Shown: positions 29,671 through 42,601, counted from the first letter of the stretch. The stretch is DNA of 64,000 nucleotides from Setaria digitata (GCA_003640385.1 RCAB01000099.1:106374-170373); one strand, 5' to 3'. The notes: generated from the sequence alone by a model not told the origin. Numbers and translations are program-made.

Positions 29671-31974
29671 TCAAATTTGCATCAAATTTTGCAGAGACCC
29701 ATTATTCAGCACTGCCTGAAACGACTTATAAGGCTCGTTATTTTGCGAGGAAATGAACAAGTAATCACGGCCAATATAATAGAGCCCATTCGCCTTGGAG
29801 CAAAAACTACATATTAAATTCAAATAACTACAAATTCTGAAATTTTACAAACAGGTAACATATCTATTAAAAAGTTGTGATCATAAAATACAACAGAATA
29901 GGCTTTGAATTTTGAGCACTTGCAATTAAAGCACTGCTACGTAATATTTAAATTCAAACTGAACATTCATAGTTCGAGATGCATGAATTATGAAAAACAT
30001 GAAGATGGGTTTTCGATTCCTTTTAAACATCACAACTTACATCGTATAGGCATATAAAGCCAAGCATAACTTTCTTTTTAAAAAAAATTTGGAATTTCGA
30101 AGTTACAGAAAGACAGGATTATGACCATTGTTAATTCTATTGAATTTCACGCTTACAAATGGAAGCTTTTGTTCAGATAATTAAAGAGTCATAACAAAAC
30201 AGACGCTTCGAAACTTTTAGGAATTTAACCCACGAGTAATTTAATCAAGGAAGACCCTATAAATTCTGCCTGAAAGCAGTGTTCGAGATTCCGATACCAA
30301 ATGAACTATTACAACTTTTGAGAGTAGTCGACAAATTATACATACTACGGGAATCATCAGCTTCCAACACGTTCAAACCCTGCAATTCAGCATATTTGGG
30401 AGATCCAAAATTATAAGAATTTTACAATTTCTTAATATCACTGCACTCGACTCATTTAGTGGAGTCGAGTGCAGTGATATTAGTGGAGGAAAATATTTGT
30501 AGAACAAATGTAAAAGCTAAATATTTTGTAGAAGAAAAAGAAATAAAAGTAACCATGTTTGGAACTGATGAAGAAGGAAGCAATCTTGGGGAAGACTGAA
30601 CGCCGCTACCGACAACGCTCGTGGATATCGATGGTGATGCATTAGCAAGTATCTGCTCAAGGGCAGCTTTATCATCAATTGTGCTTAGTTCTAAGAGATC
30701 AAAGAGATTCGGTTTCGACTCGAATTCTTCGAAGGCATTGGCTGCTGGTTTCAACGGTTTCGTGCTTCGCTAGAATAAAAATTAGCAAATTCTAATAAAC
30801 AGACATGCATTTGAAAGTTCCAAAGTTTGATAGCCAGATCATCAAATAAATAAATAAACCAGCGATAAGGCCGAGATTTCCGCATCACTTAATCGAGAAA
30901 TTAGGATAATTAATGTAAGGCAAGTTTTATTAATGAACTGCAAAAGCCGGAGAAGCAGTGAACACTATCAAAGTAAGTGTCCCATTCATCTAAGCACGTT
31001 TAGAATCCATGAATATTCTAACTTGTTGAGAAGTTAGTGCTACAATACGACTCGGTTGCAACACAACATTTGGATGAACGCTTCGCATATGTAATTCAGG
31101 GGCAGCATCAGGCAATTTTTTAACAGTGACATTCGGCTCTCCCTCTCGAAGTCCAACTGTAGGCTTCATTTCCCTCACATTGACAGCTAAAGCAGCTTTA
31201 TTTTTTTCGTAGTCGGCAATCGCCTTTCGTTCACTTTCAAAACTATACTGAAATTTAACAAAAAGGCTTAGAATAATTATTGATTAGGAGAAACAGATTT
31301 CGAACTTTGCATATCACAGAATATCTTGGTTAATTAATCGAAATACTAATTCACCTCTCTCACAGACGGACGATTAATCACAATGTTCGGAACTGCTACG
31401 CTCGGAAGTGGGAAAAACTGGTGACTGATGTCCATGTGAACATCATTAACATAATCTAAAAACTGTTAGTATTAAATAAAAAAACTATTGAGATTGTAAG
31501 AAGAACACCCTTCAAACATAAAAAGAAAAAAAAAATAATATTGACTTATAAATCATACGGAAAAAAGTAAAAAGAGAAGTTTCAAGCATAGATTTTTTCT
31601 GCAGGAATTTAGCTGGTTAAAAACTAGTCCTTACAGATGGAATTCTTGCTTATTCGAAATCTTGTTTCTAAGAAATTTGAGATGAGAAAAATTACAACAT
31701 ATGTTACGGATGAAAGCCGACAAGATATCTTACTAATGTGCTAAGCAGACCATTGAAATAAATTAGATTTTGATGTACTGTCAATTTGATATAAAAAATG
31801 AAACTCTACCCTTGGCACTTCCGACACTGGGGTCCAAATAACTTGAATAAATATAAAAATGAAACCTTTTGAATGAGCAGATGACATCAGATTTGATACA
31901 CAATTAATACCAAATATTTGTACTTGCTGACATTTACGGTATTGAAATACAGCTTCCTGACATTGCTCAAGGGC
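29671..31974 (-). CDS. UBAP1-like ESCRT-I subunit with UMA motif (5' end not found)
   Basis: Five exons join in frame: 31911-31974, 31355-31455, 31023-31247, 30554-30769 and 29671-29793 (242 residues, N-terminus missing). Two segments line up in order with human UBAP1. The first is FDYVNDVHMD...FFPLP...YSFESERKAI, which matches the N-terminal UMA region (SYLDDV...LPIGFSLP...YDFSLEKKTI). The second is FESKPNLFDLLELSTIDDK, which matches the UBAP1 segment DPFDNLELKTIDEK. This suggests a fourth ESCRT-I subunit (UBAP1/MVB12 role) acting in endosomal sorting of ubiquitinated receptors. The C-terminal SOUBA ubiquitin-binding domain of UBAP1 is absent. The last exon (LYYIGRDYLFISSQ...) is joined by phase only and could belong elsewhere. 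A T run on the coding strand precedes the first exon's acceptor, and no start codon was found upstream. C. elegans mvb-12 may be the orthologue. Confidence 0.65.
30433..30482. repeat. Perfect 21-bp inverted repeat with 8-base loop
   Basis: The arms 30433-30453 and 30462-30482 are exact reverse complements around a loop at 30454-30461. The stem contains CACTGCACTCGACTC and is GC-richer than its surroundings. It sits in the last intron of the UBAP1-like gene, 71 bases past the donor, and would fold in the pre-mRNA. Confidence 0.92.
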
Positions 31975-34729
31975 CTAAAAAAAAAAAAAAAAAAAAAAAA
32001 AAGAATAAGAAGAACCAGCAGTGCAAAACTTGTAACAGGAACATTATGCCTTAATGATGGACAGTGACAGAGACTGTGACGGTAAGCTAATTAATCAATC
32101 TCATTTCATATCTCAACATGCTAAGACATATATCCTTGACATCGGAAAATTCTTTTTCGTCCGATACCTACTACAACAACCCACATCCTACTTACTAATC
32201 TTCAAACAGATCATCCAGCATGAAAAGCTCGAACTGATGAAGCAATTATGATCTGAAAATAAATTCGGCAAAAAACTACAAATTCTTTTCTCGCTATATA
32301 TAATGAGTGGATTACGTAGGACAGAAGATATCTCAACAAGCGTGACCTGCATTGAAATAAGAAATCAGGCATCTAGCATTTTACTGTCGTTACGAGGTGA
32401 ACGACAAAGACAGTAAGTTACTGGCATATGTATTTTTCGTCTACGAGTTTATCTAAACATCTTATACTGACAAGACCCTAGAATTTTAAGAATTTAGTCG
32501 CACCGAGATATACTCATTTCTCCCCTAAGAACTGAACAGTTACTGACTGATCATCAAATTATCATAAACGTATATATCATTAGAATAACTGGATCTCATA
32601 GCACAAAATTCAGTGCTTTGCGTAATGCTTCGAGAAGTTTGGAAATTTGCAGGAAAACATAACAAATATATTGTAATAGTTATTTCTTCTTTTTACAAAA
32701 ATGAAACATATTTAACTAATTCATTTCCTTAAAGAAGCTGTATAAAAGTGTTACTACGTTACTACAATGTGGTTTTAAAATCGGTAAATCTGAAACAGCT
32801 GAAAAGAATTCTAAAACACCTGACGCTAAAGTCACATTCCAGAAGCGCACATCATCTACATGTACATAATATAGGCTCAAATTATAGATCACGTAGTATA
32901 TGTGCAAATATAGAAAGTCTTATGCACACAGATGCTTCTTATGAATCCTTTTTCTTCTTGAGTTCCCCTTCCTTTAGTATACCTTCACTACCTGACCTCC
33001 TAGGCTCGATGTCTCCTTTCTCGATTATCTTGCAGTCGTTGTCACTTCAACTCTCATACGCCTTTATCAATTCTCTTCCACAGCTCCCTTTGCTTGGCTT
33101 CTTTGTTGTTCCGTGCATGCCTCTTTGGCTTAAACATTCACATCCCCTCTGGTTGACTTTTTCAAGTGTGCTTTCCACGACCTGCATGGACATCCGGCAC
33201 GACAAAACAGTACTCATTAAAGAAAACGAAACCAACACACCCCAACCGAGCCAAGTCTTGCACTCCAGCAAACAGTCAGCTGCTGTTAGATTTGATCGTC
33301 ATTTGCTAAGGAATATTTGTGCTCGCTTCATTGGGTTGTAATGAAAATCGTTGTCTCACTCTTGAACAGTCGCGAAAGGAATCTATTTCCAATATTTTGA
33401 GTAGTAACGGTGCTCAGGACTGGACCAGAGTTATGTAGTCATAAGACAATATTATTTGGGGTTAACTTACCCTGAAATGATTGGAAGTTGATTTAGCTTC
33501 AGTATGAGGTCAGAAAGGGTTAGTCTTCATTAATACGCATTCTAATTCGACCTCCGAATAGTGTCATATGAAGTCGTCGGAAAGTAATATAAATAATATT
33601 TTATATTGTACAATTAAATTTTATGTAATGCTAAGATATTCTTTACATAGTTGCCGTATAAAATTAACTTCCGTGTGATAGACAGTTTCATCATGTTACA
33701 GAGATAACCTCCAACTTTACCACACGGTATCAAAGTTATCTCAAAGTAATGTTATATAATGTTAAATAGCTTCAAGAAGAAAGTAATATCGTGATCTTAA
33801 GTTTCCTAAATTATCTAATCTCCAAATAACTTTATAAATGTTAAGTTAAAGTTAGACTTAGTTCGATCAGTAATATAATTAATTGAACATTTAAATAGTT
33901 TTATACAGTATTAAGTTAATCTTATGATAATAAGTAATTTACAGTGTTGTGTGATTAAAACTCGAGCTCATATTTGTTAATGTTAAAATAACCTTGAATG
34001 TTATCATATAATGCTAATAATTTAACTACTAGATGATATTATAAAAAAAATCAATTTAAAAATAGTATTTCAGTATTATGTTAATTTAAATTCATTTTAA
34101 CACTATAGCATTATCAACCTTCAAATATCATTACACAATGTTAATCTAACCCTACTATTGAACATTAAATCAAATTAGCATTGCATAGTATTAAATTAAA
34201 CTCATTAACGTTCTGCCTCTATAACATGAATTAACCTCAAAATAATGTTGTATGATACAGTATAATATAATATCTAAATGATATTACGTAGTGTTGAGTG
34301 ACCCATCAAGGGTATTGAAGGGCGATCGAAACTTCCGAACCAAATTTTACTTGCTATGAATTATTTCTGCTGATCATATTGATGATAATTTTACCGATAG
34401 TAAAGTTAAGAAATGGTTGGTGGAAGAAGGAGATATCTTGAAATCATTTCTGACATTTGAAACTATATTCCGAAGTTTTTTGAAATACAAATAGCATTGA
34501 AAATTTTTTCAAATCCAATGCAGTGATATAGCTTAAGCTTCCAACCACTGTATTCGCCTTGTTCCAACTATCCGGCTTTTATTTTATTTTAGACTAAAAT
34601 TTACAACTTATCCATCAAGCATTATGTTAAAAATTAAACTTCAAATAAATGTGACTTAATGATTGTTAATTATAGCTTAAATCTTCTACACAAAATTTCT
34701 CTTTATCGTAAGTTATCAGCACAATTCAT
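31975..34729. other. Spacer upstream of the UBAP1-like gene
   Basis: Holds the missing 5' exon(s) and promoter of the UBAP1-like gene and the 3' flank of the PP1-like gene. A 24-base A run lies at 31978-32002, seen as a T run on the coding strand. The stretch 32748-33341 is open on the plus strand (197 codons) and partly on the minus strand, but no family is recognisable. A diverged repeat field occupies about 33590-34310. Confidence 0.45.
33590..34310. repeat. Diverged AT-rich repeat field with recurring TAATGTTA motif
   Basis: About 700 bases in which variants of a roughly 45-base unit recur. The unit includes AACCTCAAA, then AATGTTATATAATGTTAA. Clear instances lie near 33745-33770, 33980-34020, 34115-34150 and 34230-34265. 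Copies are heavily diverged, so the exact period and copy number cannot be fixed by eye. Confidence 0.5.
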
Positions 34730-37700
34730 TCATTCACTTTCATTATTTTCAATAGGCAATTGCTCCACACGATATTTATACGACAAGGAGGGTGCGGCGA
34801 TGCCTCGAATCCAATGTTGACGTTTACGTAAATGTAATAAATCCTGCTGGAAGAGTTAATTTATCAAATAACTGAATATAAAATTAATAGCAAGTAATGA
34901 TCACAAGTCTGAAAATGAAGGAAAACGTCACAAAATGTAAATTATTGCGAAGAAAAAAGAAAAAAGGCATGAAAGTACTGCGTAAATATAACCTAAAGGA
35001 AAATATTATTAGAAAATTAGAACCTTTGCTAATTTAATGGATAGATTTAATTAAAAAGCAGAAATTGCTTCAATCAAATTTATTGAAATCCTATGCAATC
35101 TTCCAAGACTCAATAAAAAAATTTTAGAAATTAATGTGTGTTTGCTTACTCTTTCGAATCGTCGAGATTGGCTGATTTGAGATCCCTCTGGCTGTAAAAA
35201 AAATAATATTTTTTTTGTTTTCTTCATTTAATGAAAATAGTTTCATAGAAGAATGCATAAAATTTACATTTGAGACTTACATCTTTGTTCAGTAGAATTA
35301 AAAAGCTTTCATAATAAGTTAGATAACAACTAAGACATCTGTTAATTACGGTGACATATTTATTTCATTTTGTATAAATGAATAAGTGAAATTATGGCCA
35401 TCTATTTTTGTCTCATAGAGCACTAGAAGTTATAATTCCTCATGTGGCTTTTTACCTCAAGTGACTCCAAGTCATACCCTGGTCGTACAATACGATCACT
35501 GTAGACACATGTCACTTCGAATTCTTGAGTATCACTAACGCTTTCTTCGAGGTCGTGACAAGAACAGTGCTGGAGGAGAAAAATTGCTTTGTTTTACTTC
35601 TTCATTCATTTCTCACCTCTTCTACTTTTTATTCTTTGCTTATTTTCTCGTCACACAAACAGTTCCAGCGTGTATTGCGTGAAAGAACCATCAAAAGTAA
35701 CAAAGGGAGATTAATAGTGCCTGTTTTCTGAGGTTATTGCTTAACATAACTTCATTTTGATAAGATGATAATGACGATAGATAAAGTATGATTAAAAAGG
35801 GAGCATAAGTCAACTTTTTCAACATCAGTGTAGATGCAATTAAGAAGCTTTTTAATGACTTCTGCGTGTATTAATGAATAGTTTTAAAGCTATTTGCAAA
35901 TAATATATTTTTACCATAAAATTTTCCTATCATTCAACTCTTGATGTGTTTTCCAACCATTCAGTTAACCAGCTAGCTAATCAATTTGTTAGTTTTAATT
36001 TATCCAGTTGAACTAATGACCATGTACCAATTATAATTCATTAGGGAGATATCTCTCTATAAGACATGCTTCATCGAGCTGCTAAACTTCTCAACTCTTT
36101 TTGTAAAGTACTTTCAGTTAGTATTATCTATTTGCTGTATCAAACATACCATTGAACCAAATGACGTTCCATGCAGTTTACACATTGGCGGTTTAATGAG
36201 CTAGAAAAAGAAAAAAGTGAAGTATCGCTTATAACAACTGAAATAAATGCTGAAAGAAATTTAAATATCAAGGCGTGCATGCTAGAAGCAACAATAAAAC
36301 TTTTGAAAAAAAAAAAAAAAAAAAAAAAACTGAATTAGACTTAACTGCTGATCTGTTAATTAATTACATTGACCCGTAAATAATCGAAAAATGATATTAA
36401 GCAAAAATTCGACATTTTGGCAAATTTCAATAAAAGTAGTAATAATTTGATTAATGTACTGATGGTGGCTAACTTACCGGATATTCATTAATAGAGTATG
36501 TAAAGGGCACTATTAATTGTCCCGATCCATGATAGTAGAAATCCCGACACATCGGGAACAACTCAACATATAGATATTGTTCGATTCGCGGATCAAACGT
36601 ACACTGATCATGAAGCTTTCGAGGAAACATCATCGCTGCAACATTGTTCATAATTATTTCTTCGAAATCGGAATAAATTTAATGAGAGAATTACTGCATC
36701 ATAAATTAGTAAAATCAATTTCTTTGAAAAGTATTTGGAAAAAAAAGAGAGACAAAAGTTTCGATTAAGAGTGAAATTTAGAATAAAGCTAAGCTACCGT
36801 TCAAATGGAAACCTTTAAAGTTGACAATTATTTCACAATTACTAGTATTGCGTCCCCAGTGATAACTAGGTGATGACTGTTCTCATTTAATTATCATTCA
36901 AAAGAATGAATGGATTTTTGTGTTCTAATTACAATTACCTGCATTTAATTTTATCACATTTAGTAATATTAGTTTGGCTCCGCATTCTCCAAGTGATGGT
37001 GTGGACTAGTTTATTAATACTATTTTAAAACTTGTAGAAATGAAACGAAGATTTTATATCATTCATCACCTTCAGCCAGACTTTTCAACAACGTATGTGA
37101 TATTGTGACATTTTCGCATCTTTTTCCTTGACTAATCCATCCACATGCGACACATTTAGGTGGCGGATAATATTCATTTCGTGTTGATTTCAGTAAATGA
37201 GTACAATATTGAATGAATGCTGTCAGTGAATGTTTGGTTCGTGTATTCCATGCAGTGTTGGTACTGATTAGTAATGGTGTAAAATCGCCTTCTTCGAATA
37301 TTTGAACCAGAAATCCTTAAACTTTTTTTTGCTACTATTACTTACAAAGTAAAAAGCAATAAATTGTTGAAAAGGAGAAGTCCTTTAATATTTATTTCAA
37401 ATAATGCCGAAATTAATCAGAATCAAAAATGAAAAAGTTGCAGCAAACATGACAAATTTTGAAATTTGCTTTTCATATATTGCGAAAATTTAACATATAG
37501 TCTCATTTTCTTTCAGTCTCGTCCCAATGATTTTTAGTAACTTCAAGATATGTAATAAAATTGGAATAATTTTCAACAAATCATATGAAAACAGAGAATA
37601 GGCAATGAAGAACTAAAACTGAAACAAATGTTAATTTGCAGTGGTAGTATCTATAATTATTGCATATTCTCAACATATATTAAAATTAGTATTGCTTTAT

Positions 37701-40180
37701 TCGCTTACTTTCATGGCCTGCATGCTTTGCACTGCATCCTGAAACAATGCTAATGCATTCTTTATCTTTGAAATCAAATTTGAAACCACATGATTCTCGA
37801 CAACCACAACCACGAATTAGTCTTGAACACTCGAAACTTTCCAGTACTGCTTTCAGTGCTGTTGGACCAAAACGGTTTCCAATTGGATAAACATTCGACG
37901 GAGCAAACAATCTGCAAACAGATGCGGAACTACGAAAAATTCGGAATCAACACAAGATTAAAAAATTGAAATGGAGCAATAGAAAATATAGTGAAAGCTA
38001 TACTGCAGTATTTTAACTGAAAGCCCTTAAATTTAAACGAAAAATGAACTTAAAACAAAAAGCATTTTATGGATTACTTGAATAATGATAGTAACCTTTC
38101 CAAGAAGTCAAATTATCTTAGACACTTTGAGGTGTTGAGAAAAAGTTCAGAACAAACGTAGGTAAATCTTCATCCGGTACTCCGTATAAAATATCCGTTA
38201 AAACGCATCTTTCTCTTGCGGTCATTCGCTTCACTTCTATCGGTTTTACGAAATTGTAAAGAAAAGTGCCGTCGGGCATAAATGGCGAAATTCCAGAATG
38301 AAGACATAAGAACTCTGCAATCCTTATTAAAAGTTATTCTCCAATTAATGCTTTAGAAAGAAAAACAGAAATAGCTTTTTCGCATTAAGGAAAAAAATCT
38401 TTTTGAAGAAACTTTCCTTTTTAAAGTTTGTATTTGCTGGAAGGAAAAAAAGTCTAAAAGAGTGTTTTTCCTCAGTACCTTACAATTTAGGATACTAAAG
38501 GAGTGCTGATAACTGATTGGCCATAATTTAATACTAATTTTAAGTTTTTTTTTTTAGATAACAAAAAAAGTTAGTTTCCGTGATAATATGCATAATAATA
38601 ATTGAAATTAATATACCCCCAAACACTCCAACAAGGGGCATATATTCAAAAAGAAGAATAAAACTTTTGGTTAAGTGGTGATCTGCACTCTGCAAGTAAT
38701 TTTTGAAATTAAAAAGCTTTCTGAAATCATTCGAGAAAAAGTTCTTTTCTAAATTTTCTAAATTTAAAATTTTTCATTCATAATTATTTCTTCGCTTTAA
38801 ATTTATGAAAGAAAAGCTAATATCACGTGGAATTTTATTATATTATTGTTGACAAACAATCAACCACTCATATAATTATTCCACTCATTTCATTGTCAAC
38901 TGTAATGATTGTTTCATTTTTTTTAGCCTTTTTCTTATTTTTTTCGGATTCAACTCATTTTCTACGCTGCGTACATAGCATCTTTAGGATAACAGATCAT
39001 CTATGAAGAGATGCTCTCATGAGCACGTATATTTTAGATTTTCGACAATTTAATTCAAAGTAATTTAAAGTAAATTTAGTTTAAAAAAGCTAAGCTAACA
39101 CTTAAAACATACAAAAAGTATTAAAAAATTTTTTTCTTAGAAGTTCAACCACTTATATCAAGATTAAATAAAAAAGGGAAATTAACTATTTTGTCAAAAC
39201 CAATTGCTCTGCACATTTCATACGTTTCATGATGGCCACGAAAAAGGTATAAATGACGTGGATATCGTAATTTTAAACTCAATAAAAGCAACAATGCATC
39301 GACTCTTGATGGATTAAAACAATCCAAATAATCACCTGAAATCAATTAACGCCATGTTAAGACACTGAATGAATTATACATGATTTATTGAAGCGATCTT
39401 TAAGCTTTGTTAGTGCATTTAAAACATGCCTCTTAGAATACATTACGAATACTTTTTCATTAGTGTGAAGTTCACTATTATTGAAAAATTATCAAATCAA
39501 CTTTTGAATTTATGGTTTTCCTTCCTTTAGATCGGAAATTTAATTTGTTATTTTCCAATAGTTCTAAGTGTGTGGATAAAAATTGCAAATGTACAAAGGA
39601 TCATTAAACATTAAAATATTACTTATATATTGAATTAGGAATTGATCACGAAGGAAGCAGCAAATATATATGAAAATTACCGAGAAAAATATAAAATGAT
39701 TTCGGTGGCATTTTATACTGTTTTAAAAGTGTTACTAAATAACTCAAATCGCCGTCTAGGCTACCAACAACATACAAACGTCGATATCTCAATAATTCAT
39801 CAGGTACCACAATTAGCATTTGATGGACCCTTTCGATTAATGCAATTGCTTGATGTATAAGCTAAAAGTTGTATTTCGAGGCTTGAGTTTGGAACTGTAA
39901 GGATTCTTTGCTTCATTTCTGCACAAATTTTACACTGAGACAAAAATTCATCCACTGAAAGATGAGATTGTCGAAATAATGAATAGTAGCTGAAAAATGT
40001 AAGTCTTCAACTAAATTTCCTTTTTATAACTTCTCATACCGCAATCATAATTTCCCGGTTCATCCATATCAAGGCCGGAATCCCATCGCGGAAAGATTTT
40101 TTCAGAATTGTTATGATCAGAATGTCCAAAGTGTGTTGATTGAATGCAGCACAGGGCGGTAAAAAAACATTACTTTCCAT
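34730..40180 (-). CDS. Divergent PP1-type phosphatase, predicted inactive, with C-terminal extension
   Basis: Exons: 40040-40180, 39681-39861, 39187-39335, 38158-38312, 37709-37911, 37070-37315, 36478-36635, 36150-36200, 35456-35569, 35150-35191 and 34730-34846. Phases fit except across 38313-39186, where an exon of about 40 residues seems to be missing from my model. The PP1 fold is followed through YVVGSLDGD (GDIHG position), FLGDYLDCF (GDYVDRG), FRGHHE (RGNHE), CLHSGISP (CMHGGLSP), LTDILYGVPDED (CDLLWADPDxD), RFG...LIRGCGC (CRAHQ) and IVSGCSAKHAG (FSAPNYCGE). Metal ligands Asp and His of GDxHG, Asn of GNHE and His of RAHQ are replaced, so catalysis is unlikely. After the fold comes about 220 residues with scattered cysteines that I do not recognise. 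It may be a regulatory or germline-specific pseudophosphatase, as PP1 relatives are numerous in nematodes, but this is inference. Confidence 0.8.
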
Positions 40181-42601
40181 TTCTTATCCGACTTGGTCTT
40201 TTTTCTTCAAAAAATCTAGTTTTCTGAACATTGGAAATAAGCTAATAAGTTCGAAATTAACGATCTCTTGATTTACTGACAGATTTTGTGCGTCGCAATA
40301 GTTAATAGCTCAAAGTCATTACTTTAAGAGACTGGTACCTGTGAAGTTAAATTTATTACTTTATTAATTTAGAAAAAAAAAACCACTCTTCTCTTTGAAC
40401 ACATTAATCTTGGCAACTTTTTCTTACACCAACCGATATATGTCACCTAGCAGTAAGAAATATAGATAAACAATGCAGAAAAGTAGAACTTCCAGACTTT
40501 TGTACTAACTGAATAATCGTCGGCTAACCTCGGCTGATCAACATATAAAAATATTCTATCTTTTTTAGAACTTTAAATTTTCGATTAGTTCAAAATAGCT
40601 TGAAAACATTAAATGTCTCAATAAGCTTCGAAGCTGCATCGGAGTAGGGTTGGGCAAAATTTCACCGAGTTTTAATTCAATATTTTTTGAAATATATTTT
40701 TTATAGAAGAGAATTTTGTTATAAAATTTTGGCTATGTAATAATGATGAATCAGTTTAAGATATGAAAAAAATTTTTTAAAATTCTTGTAAGTCTTGAAT
40801 TTAAAACAAGTTTTGTAATTAGATATTGAATTGAAAAATTGAAGATATACACATTAACACAATTTCTGTAATCATTTCGATCAGTAAATTAAATTTTCGA
40901 ATTTCATCAAATTTTAGCAATTAATATCCATATTTTCAATGCTTTCAAAACATTGAGTAATCAATTGTATTAACAAAAATATGATTCTGTTTTAAAATCA
41001 CTTTGGTAAGCTATATGTTATCTAATTTTATGTCTTAAAATCAACTATAAAAAACTCTTTTTCCCACCAAAAAATGTTACTTATTAGATTCTGGAAGCAC
41101 AGATGATACTATTATTCTCGAAGAATTGATTTAAAATATTACCATTACTACAATAAAAATTTTGTCGGAAAACTATGTGATGAAAGATTTCAGTGAAGTC
41201 AACTTTTCGGCGTCGAAATGAATGTGCCATCCATTAGATTGTTTCTGTTAAGAACAAATACACCGTAGTTTATAAACATTAAAAAAAAACGTATATAAAG
41301 TTTGAGAAACCTATATAAAATTTAAGCTTCCAAGCTAAACTTACTTGGATCAGCAATCTAATTCTTTTACGTTTTAAAAATTAAATTCTTTCGTATGTGC
41401 CAGAATAAAATTCACCATCCACGTGTCAGAAATCAAATTGATTTATGACTGAAAAACGAACTCATTTATTCACTAGAAATTAAGTTTCTTTAATGTTGTA
41501 TAAAATGACAGGCTATATCTTCTAATTTAGAGCTTGTCCTTAAAAAACCTGAAACATTCTGAAATAAATTAAAGTGTGACAAAGAAGTGACATATATGCA
41601 AATTAATTAGCTATGAAGGAAACTTACTAATTGCTTAAGTTGCTAGTCAAATTATACATCAATAATAGCCCCATCCGGAAGCTAACTTCTTTCTAATGTT
41701 CCTTTTCGAAATGTTTGCTCTCAACATGTGAGCTCACCACTTTTTTGTTTTAATTTAAGGCTATTTAATTAAAGTATTTTAGCATAGTTTTTTCGTTGAT
41801 CATAATACATCTTGTTATGAAAAGAATATGCAGTATGATTCTGGAAAAATGATTTGTTCAAGACGGAAATGTCGAAGACTATCGTTGAAAATCATATAGC
41901 ATCAATGAAACGATTTATGAAAATAGGGATCGGATATAAAGTGAGTTTCTTCACAAATCTTGAGCAAGTTAAGTACTCTTATTTAGTAAGAAATAACCGA
42001 TTTCTTTTATAGAGATCGGGCTAGAATCAGTCAAATACAGATATCGAATAAATCGCGAAAACTATGCTGAAAAAATGCTTCTCCAGTAATTAACAACCAT
42101 TTTGTAATATTTCTTGTTTTAAAACTTTTTAATTTTTCTCATTAGTCTTTCCTTTTTTCCGTCCTTTCCTCCTGGTTTTGTGTCACTAATTGCTTTCCGA
42201 TATTGCACCATCCATGCATTACAAGTTAACATATAATAATATCATTATATATTAACTTGTAAAATCTGACATTATTGTCAAATTCAAAATAAATTAATTT
42301 TCCTTTCAACCTACGGTATTATACAGTAAAGTTTGCATAAGATAAATTGGTCATCTTAATAATTACTTCTGCATACAAAATATGTGTCGAGTTGATTATT
42401 TACTGATATTAAGATAAGCCATGTCAGTAAATAATAAAATATAGTTAAAAGTAATTGAGAAAGTGAAGAAAACACAGCGGTTATCAAAACAATTAATGAT
42501 TCTGAACCATTTGATACCAAATATTTAAAAATTTGACAAAATAGAAAAGAAAAAAGATTCTTGAGGCATTCATCACAAACAGTTCAACATTTCAACCATA
42601 C
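40181..42601. other. Spacer that must hold the 3' end of the membrane protein gene
   Basis: Very AT-rich. The minus-strand membrane protein gene to the right must end here, because its last identified exon closes with a donor (ACAG|GTATGG). I could not identify the following exon. One short open minus-strand stretch near 42140-42205 is possible. An inverted repeat lies at 42221-42260. Confidence 0.4.
42221..42260. repeat. Inverted repeat, 17-bp arms with one mismatch
   Basis: The sequence ACAAGTTAACATATAAT is answered by ATTATATATTAACTTGT around a six-base loop. One position is mismatched. It is AT-rich and could be a cruciform or a very short terminal inverted repeat pair. Confidence 0.85.

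Noticed and set aside
32748..33341. A 197-codon plus-strand open frame, with a 74-codon frame opposite that has a signal-like start and CGREL motif
   Set aside because: Neither has a recognisable family, and the minus-strand frame starts with TTG and has an upstream stop. A peptide-hormone reading was tempting, but it needs an unsupported exon. Left as non-coding or unknown.
37070..37911. Initial reading of these minus-strand exons as a calcium channel alpha-2-delta subunit
   Set aside because: The cysteine-rich exons align instead with the C-terminal strands of PP1 (RAHQ and SAPNY positions), and the phases continue from the PP1-like exons.
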